DNA of 64,000 bases from Tetrahymena elliotti 4EA. Taxonomy: Eukaryota; Ciliophora; Oligohymenophorea; Hymenostomatida; Tetrahymenidae. Below the pieces are notes generated by a model. The model ran no database searches. It saw only the letters and a program-made list of their open reading frames with translations, and had not been told where the DNA came from. Each line of letters starts with the position of its first letter. The first letter of the stretch is position 1. Shown here piece by piece: positions 54,224 through 64,000 of this stretch. A program made the translations under genes and the position numbers. The stretch is from positions 193,489 to 257,488 of the forward strand of contig JH720298.1 in the NCBI GenBank assembly GCA_000231825.2, given 5' to 3'.

Positions 54224-54982
54224 GTGAAAACTATTAATTAAATATTCCATCAAGAGTTCATTCAAATCAGGCATTTTTATAGTTTCGAAATGTGAAATCA
54301 AAAATATTAAATAAACCTTTAGTTAACTAATTAAATTTATTTATCTACAATTTGTATCTAAAGTAATGTAACTATTTGAAACAATTTATTACCATCCAAA
54401 ATAATATTTTGTTATTAATTTATTGATAAAGAAAAAGGATTAATTGGCTTCATATTTTATCCTATTTTTAAAACTTTCAAATGCAATATTAGTTTTAACT
54501 TTTAAATACTTACTATATTTGGTTTGATTTTATTTCGAAATCATATCCCTTAGCTAACTGTGAGGTGAGAAAAAAACTACTAAGAAAATTAAAATGCCTG
54601 ATAAGAGCAAAAATCTATTAATCCTATTTAAAATAATTTTTACGAAAGTTTCTCAAAATTAAAAGAAAATATTTTACAAAATAAAATTACAAGAAGATAA
54701 TATTAATTTTATTCTTTCTTATTTGTAACATGAACATTAACCTTTCTTGTACTGCTTTTTCAAAAATATTCAACTTTAGGATTTTTAAAATTAAAAGGAA
54801 AAAAGGACTAATCTAAACAATCTATTAATTTTAAGAAATGATAGATTTAATTAATATAAAAAGATATTCAAACAGTAAAAAAGTTGAAAAATTAATATTA
54901 TTATGAGATAACTATAAAAATTAAGAAAAAAATACATAATTTAATTGATTAAAAAAACAGAAAGTGTTTATTTATCACGAAA
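54224..54982. other. Intergenic between F1 and F2
   Basis: About 760 bp, AT-rich, with no reading frame of coding composition, no RNA-like fold and no obvious repeat shared with the F1 upstream region. It presumably holds the F1 3' end and the F2 promoter. Confidence 0.5.
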
Positions 54983-57900
54983 ATGCTTAAAAACTATATT
55001 CCATATTACCTTTTGAAGGAATTAGATATTTTTGGAACTCCAATCACATTAAATTATAATAAAGATTCTCAATACAGAACTTATTTTGGGGGCAGTGTTA
55101 CTATTTGCTGCTTTTGTATTATCATACTGCTTTGTATATCTACTGTAATTATTCATTAGTTAATTAGCATGCTTAATAATGTGTTATATTTTTAGTAGAA
55201 TTAGTTAATAAACAAAAGATTTTAGTTAAGTAAAATACTTAAATTATAATATATTTTCAATAATGAAATGTTTCAGTAAAAACACTAGTCAGTTTAGAAT
55301 TATTTCATTTTAAGCATGTTCAATTAGAATTATTTAGTAATTTCTCATAAAACTATTTAAAATAATAGATTTAAACTTTGTTTGCTAAGAGTAATAAAAT
55401 AAATGTTGCAACACAATTTATAACAATTTTTTATTAAAGCCCAAGTAAGTTTCATCTAGTCATAAAGCTACAGCGTGGAGCCATCTCTATTAGAATTTGA
55501 TAATAACAAATTTATGATTGCTGTTTAATATGATCAGCCTAACTTTATTTCAAAACCCTATGTTAATATCACATTACAACAAAGACACTATCATAGAAAC
55601 TTGGATGGAACTACATCAACTAATAATGTATTTATCCTCAAATAATCTATTTTACTTTACATTGATCTATTAAGACTAGCATATATTTAGAGCCTTGCAC
55701 TTTAGAGCATTTTATTAATTTACCTGATTACAACTTTAATTGGACATATGCATTTTAATTAGATAATTTATCTAATTTCTTATGTTTACCGTAGATTTAT
55801 TTAACTAGAACTTATTGTTATTTAACATTATTTATTATTTTAGTATAAATACATAATTTAAGATTGGAGGTATTTTTGAAAATGAGGATTTTTATTTTTT
55901 AAAATTCTCTGTATCACAATGTGATAGCTCCTATTTTAATCCTAAAAATCCATGGAATCCAGAATGTGAAAAGCCTGAGATAGTGCAGGCAAAATAATTG
56001 TAAAATTCAAGAATAAGATTTTACATTTCAAATAATATTTTGAATCCAGAAAAAGCTACTGATTCTGTAACTTCCTTTCTCGACTCATAAATTTTTAATA
56101 TTTAGTAAGGAAAGGTATAAAATGAATTTTTTCTAATTTAGATTAACATTTAAAATATATAACAAGATGTATACTACTGCAAATTTATTCATCAATTCGC
56201 AAACGTTAATTACAGACTAGAGTATTTTTCCAATTAAAGATATGGAAACTCAAAACTTATTACAATTCAAGAGAGCTGAAACTTGGCAGTAAAATGCAGT
56301 AGGAAACTTCACAAATTTTTGTGAAATTTATTTTGGAAGAAGCTATTATTCAACTGTGGCTAACAAAAGTTACTTAAAGTTAGTTTAGGTTGTCAGTTAT
56401 ATAGGAGGTTTTAGCTAGGTTTTTATTCTAATTTCTGCATTCATAGGTAAATAAAAAATATCCTGAATTATAATTAAACATTTTTTTTTTTAAAAATAAA
56501 TAGTAAGCAAATATAATGGGTATATTTTTTGCATTGAGCTTGCTAATAAATTGTATGATTTTGATCATAACGAAAATTAAGATAGTAAAGACAAAAGATT
56601 AAATAAATAAGGTAATCATAGATAAAGTCTTTAATAAATTTAAAATAGCACTCAATCCAACTACTTAAAAGACGAAATACCAAATTAGAAGTGTAGTTGG
56701 TCCAATTATAATCTGCATTTAAAATCCAATAATTCTATTAAAAGGAATTTCAAAAATGAATTAACAGCAACTACCATCTAAAAATAAAGAAATGATAACC
56801 ATTTTACCAATTTTTAAACAACTGACTAAGATAATCCTTTGGATTAAATAAGAAAATTACAAACATAAAAATAAGTAACCCAACAAACCTTTGAAAATAA
56901 CAATTTAGAGGAAGATTTAAAAATTAATTAAAAATAAACTCCAAATGAAATTCAAATGCATCAAGTTAGTGATAATGAAATAAAAAACTAATAAAATAGA
57001 TAATAAAAAGAAATTCTTAATTAAGAGAAAGTGATTCAAATAGATACTGTAAGGTAAAATGATCTATGTTTTGAAATGAAAAAAAATACAATTTAGTTTG
57101 AAGGATTTAATTATGATTTATCAAATAAAAAAGAAATTGCTTCATCTTAAAGAATTTAATTAGTAAACGAATTAAAGGATGATTCTAATTATTTGAAAAA
57201 AACACCTCAATAAGATTAATTAATCTAAAGATAACGATCAGATAACTTTGATACCTAAATAAATAACAATAATAATGGGTTATTTACTTCTGAAGAAATT
57301 GAAATATTGACTCTGAAAATACTCCAAAAATATTTGCAAGGAAAAAATTTTCTTCTTTTGGAAATGCATCACATAATATGACAAAAATAATTTAATAAAA
57401 ATATGGTGGGGCTGCAGAATAATTTTTGGAGAAAGAATTCAAAGCAATTTTAGATAAAGAAAAGTAAATCTGGCTAAATCTTAAATATTTCATAAATCAA
57501 TTAACTTGTGGAAAATTCTTCTAAAGTAATCATGTAAAATTAATAGATAAAGCTAATAATTTAGTAAGTGAGGATTTGGATATCTTTACTATTCTAGATA
57601 GGTAAAAGGAAGTTGAAAAAATGAAAAAGCTTTTCTTTAATGAGGATTAGCAGGTTTTGTTTAACTTTTTCCCAAAACCAATATTCTCTATTGAAAATGA
57701 TAACACTGTACTAAGTATGAAGCACATAAAGCAAGAAAAAATAGACTTAGAATAAAGTATTAATAAAGTTTTAAAATAAAAAAAGAAGTTAAATTTATCA
57801 TTTAAAAGTATTGGAACATTTGCTAAGGCTATTGTAAAGCTTAAAAAAGGGAAAAATTACACAATTTCCAATTATTAAAGATTATTTAATCATTACTAAA

Positions 57901-58540
57901 AATTGGCCAAAAATACTGAATCAAAGTAACTTAGTTTTATTGTTTTACTAATATTCAGTTTTAATATTTAATGTTTTTAGCAACCCAAATAGAGTTTTAA
58001 ATAAAAAACTGATAGAACTTCTAGGTGATGAAATGAGAAGTATTTTTGAGACTGCCTTAAAGTAAAATTAATTATGTGTTGGTTGAGAAACTTACTTAAA
58101 TAAATATTTTATTAAAAAGAATGCATTAAAAACCTTTAGAAAATAAATAAACTCAATAGTTTGGGTTATCTTAGTTCTTTGTTGAGAAAAAAAATTCAAT
58201 GAGAGATATTAATTCTAACACTAAATAAAACGTTAACTTGGACAATATAAATAAATAGAATGATAGAAACTAGCTATAAATAGATAATAATAGTTCAAAA
58301 CTAATTACTTTTAATGATTAATCTCTCTAAAGTAGTCGCAATACTAATAATAAAAACTAATAAAATGAAATATCCATTGAAATAAATGATCATGCAAAAT
58401 GTTAATAAAATGAAATAGAAGAGTATAATAATAATATAGACAAGGTAGAAAATAAATAGGAAAAAGATGATTCAAAAGATTAAGCAGAAACACAAGATAA
58501 GCAAAATGAAATTTCAAATGTCTCATCAAATAAAAATTGA
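54983..58540 (+). CDS. F2: ciliate two-pass membrane protein family, tandem paralogue of F1
   Basis: ATG 54983, TGA 58538-58540. The N-terminus reads ELDIFGTPITLNYNKDSQYR then TYFGGSV and a Cys-rich membrane segment (CCFCIIILLCIST). A small second exon (QNQLINKRFQLK) is followed by TQVSFIQSQSYSVEPSLLEF and KFMIAVQYDQPNF. The EPC..EHF, GGIFENEDF, YTTANLFINSQ, CEIYFGRSYYS and SYIGGFSQVFILISAFIG blocks follow in the same order as in F1. The tail is shorter than in F1 but keeps QLTCGKFF, DLDIFTILDRQKE, FNFFPKP and LLGDEMRSIFE. Introns are at equivalent places and boundaries are approximate. The same strand, spacing and order make it a tandem duplicate of F1. Function is unknown. Confidence 0.85.
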
Positions 58541-59233
58541 GAAAAAATGTATTTAATAATAATGTAAATATAGTAACATAAAATCTTACATAAAGTGCTA
58601 ATTACTATTTTCATTTAAATATGATAATTTTAATTAATTTGTGGGAGACAATAATTCAAATAATTAATTGAGTTTTTCTTCAAAATTTGGGTATATTTAT
58701 TTTAACAGACAAAAAATCTAAAAATGGAAAACCTTTGAACATTTCAATTAATTTAAATTAAAATAATAATAAATATTTAATTTTCTGCCTTATGTCTTTC
58801 CGAGGTATTTTTTGATAATGGCTTTTATTTTTATTTAATGAAAATGTGATATAAAATAAAAAAAATACAAATAGTTATCAGTTAATCTTATGTTTTTTTT
58901 ATAGTCTTTTTATGAGTATTATAATTTTCATTTGGAGAAGATTAATTGCAAACTTGATTTTATAGTCTTTCTTTTTGTATCATATTTTTTAAAAACAAAG
59001 CTTAAAAATAAATATTTTGAAGAAGAGTGAATCCAGCTTAATTATGAGTCAATTTATGTTGTAAAATGTAAGGAATAAAAATTCTTCTCAAAATGGAGTG
59101 ATATAGAAAGGTGATTGTGATTATTGATATATTTGTGCAGAAAAAATTAATAATGAATGGCTAAAATATATACTTGATAATTAATTAAAAGATTTGTAAA
59201 TCTAAATAATAATAGTACCTTAAGATAAGAGAA
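58541..59233. other. Intergenic between F2 and F3
   Basis: About 690 bp of AT-rich DNA with no gene or structured RNA visible. It presumably contains the F2 3' end and the F3 promoter. Confidence 0.5.
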
Positions 59234-62200
59234 ATGCTAAACCTTAAAAAGATATTTAATTTTTTAAAGGAATTAGATATATTTGGAGCATAAATAAGCT
59301 TGAATTATAACAAAGATAACTTATTCAGAACATCCTTTGGTGGTATTGCTACCATATTATGTCTCTTCCTCTTATTCATTCTTTGCTTTTCTACTGTAAA
59401 TTATCTTTATGCTACTTCGCATTTAGAATAATAATTAGTATTAAAATTAATAGCTCAATATCTTATTATTTTAAATAGGTTTCTGCTCTTTTCTAAAAAT
59501 GTAAATTAATTCAGAATTGAAAAATGATTTTTAGGATAGTTTAACTAAATAGCAAATGTAAACTATGTGCAATCAATTAATTATAGTATTTCACCATCAA
59601 AGTTAGAAATAAGTAGTAATTAATTGATGATTGCTGTTTAGTATGATTAGCCAAATTTCATTGGAAGACCAATGATTAATATTACATTTGAGTAGAGAAT
59701 TTACAACAGGTTACCAAATGGTACAGTAGCCCAATAAAAAGTAATCTTTAAAAATGTGAGATGCTATTTTACCAATTAAAAAATAAATATTTAGATACCA
59801 TACTACCTAGAGCCTTGCACGCTTGATCATTTTATAAATCTACCTAGTTATTAATTTAATTGGACTGAATCGTATTATTCACAGAATATTTCTAATTTCC
59901 TTTGCCTTTAGTAATTAATTTTTTCTATTATTTCTATACAATCACCAAAACATTTATCTATTTTATGATAGAAAGAATTAAAAATTTTATGTTGGAGGAG
60001 TGTATGAAAATGATGAATTCCAATTCCTTAAATTTTCTGTGTCTAAATGCGTAAATTCAACAGTGAATCCAAGTAATCCATGGAATCCTATATGTGAAGA
60101 TCCAGCAATAATAAAATCTAAATAGGATAAAGGATCAAGAATCAGATTTCTCATTTCAAATAATATCTTAAATCCTGAAAAAGCTACAGGATCAATAACT
60201 TCATTCTTAGATTCTTAAATCTTTAATGTTTAATAGACTGAAGTAAATTATAAAATATAAAAATAGCACATTAAAAATTAATTTAATTTGCAAGATGTAC
60301 ACTACAGCAAATGTGTACTTAAATGAACAAAAAATAACCACAGATGAGAGCATATTTCCTATAGAGTCTACCCATACAGAAAAGCTGGTTTAATTTTAAA
60401 GAAGTGAAGTTTAGCAATAAAATTCAGTAGGAACTTATAGTGTTTTTTGTGAAATTTTTTTTGCTCGAAGTAACTTTTCAACCCAAGCAAAGAAGAGCTA
60501 TTTAAAATTAAACCAAGTCATCAGTTATATAGGTGGTTTTTGTCAAATTTTCTTTTGTGTTTCAGTTTTTTTAGGTAAAACCAATTTTTCTTTTAATTCT
60601 ATTTTAAAATTTAAATTTAATTTTAGTCAATAAGTTTAACACATACATTTTTTATAACGAGCTTGCTAATCGTTTATATGATTTTGATATAAAAAATGAA
60701 AATGTAGCGACACCTTTAAATAGAATAGATAAATTGAAAAACCCTATAAATAATAAAGATTTTTTAAATCCTCGAAATCAAAAGAATAGTATTGATTAAG
60801 CACCTATTAATGTTTAAAAAACAATGGACTAATCCTCTATTAATTAAATAAAATAAGACAATACTGTATACCCTTTACAAATTGATAAATAAGATAAATA
60901 ATAAAATTTAGGATTAACAAATAATTTAAGTTGCTATGAAGATAAAACACTTAATAAGAATAAATCAATTTTGAATAAACTGTTAAAAAATAATAAAAAC
61001 AATGGTGATAATTTCATCTAAAATAAATAAACACTACAAATTTTAGAAACAAATTCACCATTAAAAACTTAGGAAGATAAAACTTAGCCAAAAAGGATTA
61101 ATTTAAAAGATTTGATAGTGAAATAAAATAAAGATGTAAATGAAAAAGATAAATAATAATTTAAGAATTCAATGAGTTGTTTAGATAATGATATTTCTTT
61201 ATTCAATGAAAACAAAAATACAACTCCACTTATTAGAATTCTAAATGAAGATTAAGTAAATTAAACATAAACAATAATAAATCCATTTCAATTAAATGAA
61301 ATTCCTTATTAACAGAATCACAACTCAGATTAATAAGAACTAGTAAATATAGAAAATATTGATAAATGTAATTTTTAAGCAGATGATGCTAGTTGCTTAA
61401 AAGGTTCTTTAGATTTAAATAAAAATATTAATATTTAAAACGAATTAAATAACTAAGCACCTTCTTTGACCTAATAAAAAATTATTCTAAATGAATAGAA
61501 TTGTTAAAATTAATAATAAAATTAAGATTTTAAAGCTAATTTATAGAATGGACAGACTAATTAAGGATTTATTCATTAAGAAATTATCAATTTAAATTAA
61601 CAAACAACATCAAATCAAGATCATACTTTATAGTCATAGTAATACACTGATAAAGATCTTCATCTTTAAAACAATGAATTCGATTAATAAAAAATAAAAA
61701 ATTTTGAAAGATAAAATTAAGTAAAGGGTTTTAGCAAATTCACAAGTATTAATCAAAGAATAAATATTTAGAAGATAACTTAAATAAGTAAACCTAATTA
61801 GTTCTTAGAAAATGAGCTCAAGAAAATAATTGACAGAAATAGAAGTTTATATGTTAATTTTAAATATATTATTAATCAATTAACTTGTGGCAAAATTTTT
61901 AATACTCCTGATGTCTAACTGCTTAATAAAGCTTTTGATTTAGTAAGTGAAGATTTGGATATATTTACAATTTTAGATAGATAGTTACAGCTAAATAAAA
62001 TTAAAAACCTTTTTTTCAATGAAGATTAGAATGTTTTATTTAACTTTTTCCCAAAGCCAATTATTAGATTAAATTAAGATAATGAAATTCTTAATCTCAA
62101 ATAAATTAAAGAAGAAGAACACCAGTAAAATAAAAAACTTGCTCAAACTAGGAGAAAATAAAGGAGACTTAATATAGGATTTAAAGAAAATGGAATCCTG

Positions 62201-62750
62201 GCTAAAGTCGTATCAAAATTTTAGAAGCATTCAGATAAAATGAGTAATTATGAGAAATTATACAGTCACTACTCAAAGCTAGCCAAGTAATGTTAAGAAA
62301 AGTAAGTAAATATTATTTTCAAAAAGTAACAAATCTTACATTATTATAATAGCAATTCTTAATCCTAGATAAACAAGAAGCTGATTGAGTTATTAGGAGA
62401 CGAAATGAGAAAAATTTTTGAAGTGACAGATTAGTAAGTTAATTTCATTTTTCATAAAGAATATTTAATTTTTTTTAAATTAATTAAGCCTTTAAAAAAA
62501 ATAAACTCAAAAAGTTTCAGAGTAATTGCAATAAAATGAAAATATAGAAATGCTTAATAAAATTGATGATCAAAACTAGAAAAAAGAATAATCTTAAAAC
62601 TAAATATTTGATAAAGATTAAGAAAAAAAAAATAATTTCACCAAAAACCAAGAAATTTAAAATCAAATTCCTGTCTTAAATTAATAGAAAAATGATAATT
62701 CTATCTAACTGATTGTCTTTGAAGATGAATTAAATTAAACCAATTCATGA
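59234..62750 (+). CDS. F3: ciliate two-pass membrane protein family, tandem paralogue of F1
   Basis: ATG 59234, TGA 62748-62750. The opening KELDIFGAQISLNYNKDNLF then RTSFGG and a membrane segment (TILCLFLLFILCFST) match F1 and F2. The core has MIAVQYDQPNFIGRP, EPCTLDHFINLPSY, GGVYENDEFQFLKFSV, MYTTANVYLNEQ and CEIFFARSNFS. The segment at SYIGGFCQIFFCVSVFLG is the second membrane pass. The tail is the most Gln/Asn-rich of the three and keeps NQLTCGKIFNTPD, DLDIFTILDRQ, FNFFPKP and LLGDEMRKIFE. It is the most divergent of the trio in the core (RSNF instead of RSYY), so it probably split first. Intron positions look shared but were not all resolved. Confidence 0.85.
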
Positions 62751-63188
62751 ATTTAATTACTTTTAGTATTTGTAAAAAAATTCATAGCCTTTAAAAATGA
62801 AAATTTTATTTATGTATTATATTTTATCTCTTAAGAAAAATTTAAAATGTTTCAAAAATTTTTTTATCTAAAATTATAATTAAAAAAAAATGATTTGAAA
62901 GTTTTAAAAATCATAAATTTCTTAATTAATCTTATAAAAAGTATCCTTAAAAATTTTTTATTGATTCCTTAAAACTGAATAAAACTTATTTGAAAAAAAA
63001 AAAAATTTTTAATTTAGTTTAAGATTATATGATTTAAAAGCATTTAAAATTTATAAATTTTTTATTTAAGTTAATTTAAAGATCTTTTAGAAAAAGTAAA
63101 CTAAAAACAAATATTTTTCATTCCAGGTTCAAACTGTGTTAAATGCTTATAATATTTTTTCTACTTTGCCTTAAACTTTATTTCAAAT
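62751..63188. other. Convergent intergenic region between F3 and the LRR gene
   Basis: About 440 bp of A/T tracts between two genes that end facing each other. No promoter is expected here and no feature stands out. Confidence 0.5.
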
Positions 63189-64000
63189 TCAATATAACTT
63201 TATATACTCTAAACCAAAAAAACTCCTTTTTATGGTCACCAATTTGAGTTGCTTATAAATATTGTTGGGAATTGAAATTTTGTTTGAGTAGTTCTCAATC
63301 AAAGTAATGATTATCAGATTCTATAGTTTTCTTAGAATCCTGCATAATATTTTTAACTAATTTGGGGTTTGTTGTTCGACACTTTCAAATCCAATATCTA
63401 AATATTTCAAACTCTATAATTTTACTAAGTTTTCACTGATCTATTGGTTCAGATCTTCTAATTTCAAGGAGAAACCTAATTTAAGAGTTAATTATTCAAT
63501 TTATTTTAGATTTACAATTGAATCAAAAAATAATTTAATTCCTTAATTTGTATAGTTTGAGCATTCAAAAATCTCATACTCCAACAATTTAATTTCTTTT
63601 AAATAAGGGAAACATTCTACTATTTAGCAAGCTTGTGACCATTCAATTTCATTTCCTTATGAATTAAAATATAATTTTAAACTTTTCAAATTTTATAAAT
63701 CTCTTATGCTTTACCCTAGCTATAGGACACTTTCTGTTCCTATTTTATTATTTTTTTCTACAAAAATAAGCAAAGAACTTAGACATCTTAATTTGCTAAC
63801 AGATTTAAATAAACACTAAGCACCTTATTAGCCCATAGAATTAGTAGATACTAGTCTTATAACTACATCGGATAAAATATCTAAAGTTGAAAAGCAAAAA
63901 TCAAGATACTTCAACTATTCTAAGCTAAGCAATTAGCTCTTTTCTAAATAGCATTTAACTTAAACTATTGTATTCTTATAAAGATCATCATTTTAAGCAA
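63189..64000 (-). CDS. Leucine-rich-repeat protein, 3' part (5' end outside window)
   Basis: Continuous frame from the window edge to TGA 63189-63191 with TAA/TAG as Gln. It shows repeats of the ribonuclease-inhibitor type with 25-35 residue spacing: LEQLKYLDFCFS, LRCLSSLLIFVEKNNKIGTE, LQNLKSLKLYFNSQGNEI, LKEIKLLEYEIFE, LKQIEQLTLKLGF and LQSLKYLDIGFES. It ends shortly after LKLVTIKRS. There is no intron in the visible part. Such LRR genes are numerous in ciliates and usually lack assigned partners. The N-terminal domains, if any, lie beyond 64000, so no specific function can be named. Confidence 0.8.

Noticed and set aside
58344..58529. Minus-strand frame of 61 aa
   Set aside because: Antisense to the Asn/Gln-rich F2 C-terminus; the apparent hydrophobicity is the complement of AAT/AAA codons.
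1..64000. tRNA, rRNA, CRISPR, telomeric repeat (G4T2) or transposase
   Set aside because: Looked for cloverleaf ends, repeated spacers, GGGGTT tracts and DDE or recombinase-like motifs by eye; none found. Subtle RNA genes could still be missed without a covariance search.

Overview
This window looks like somatic (macronuclear) DNA from an oligohymenophorean ciliate, most like Tetrahymena. I cannot fix the species. It is extremely AT-rich. Long reading frames appear only when TAA and TAG are read as glutamine and TGA is the sole stop. Genes are cut by short AT-rich GT..AG introns, mostly 45-100 bp. No bacterial, CRISPR, tRNA or rRNA features are visible.

Layout. Positions 1-49044 are a minus-strand array of giant membrane-protein genes. 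Gene A (1-6950) loses its 3' end at the window edge. Gene B (10673-22105) is interrupted by an 846-base run of N. Gene C (26889-38429) is complete and encodes about 3442 residues. Gene E (39927-49044) is a complete, more divergent paralogue of about 2977 residues. Each has a signal peptide, a Cys-rich module and a very large propeller-like ectodomain. A right-handed beta-helix segment with GGA/GGG turns follows. Where their 3' halves can be read (B, C, E), a second Cys-rich module, about seven or eight membrane segments and a polar tail come next. Two decayed fragments sit at the junctions of the array. One is a 5' piece of the gene at 8082-9467, between B and A. The other is a 3' piece at 24191-26490, between C and B. 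Both carry frameshifts, as expected from unequal crossing-over.

Positions 22106-24190, between B and the 3' relic, are not simply spacer. They hold a conserved mini-ORF, a roughly 100-nt nested hairpin ending in a T-run, and an orphan coding-like stretch with less AT-biased codons.

After a 1.5-kb divergent intergenic region (49045-50547) containing a perfect 24-bp palindrome, the plus strand carries three tandem paralogues: F1 (50548-54223), F2 (54983-58540) and F3 (59234-62750). They belong to a ciliate-type two-pass membrane protein family. The window ends in a minus-strand leucine-rich-repeat gene (63189 to beyond 64000).

Functionally, this is a neighbourhood of expanded cell-surface or endomembrane protein families. 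No substrate, ligand or pathway can be read from the sequence. Exon boundaries were worked out by hand. They are firm for C and E, where coding lengths sum to an exact multiple of three, and approximate for F1-F3.
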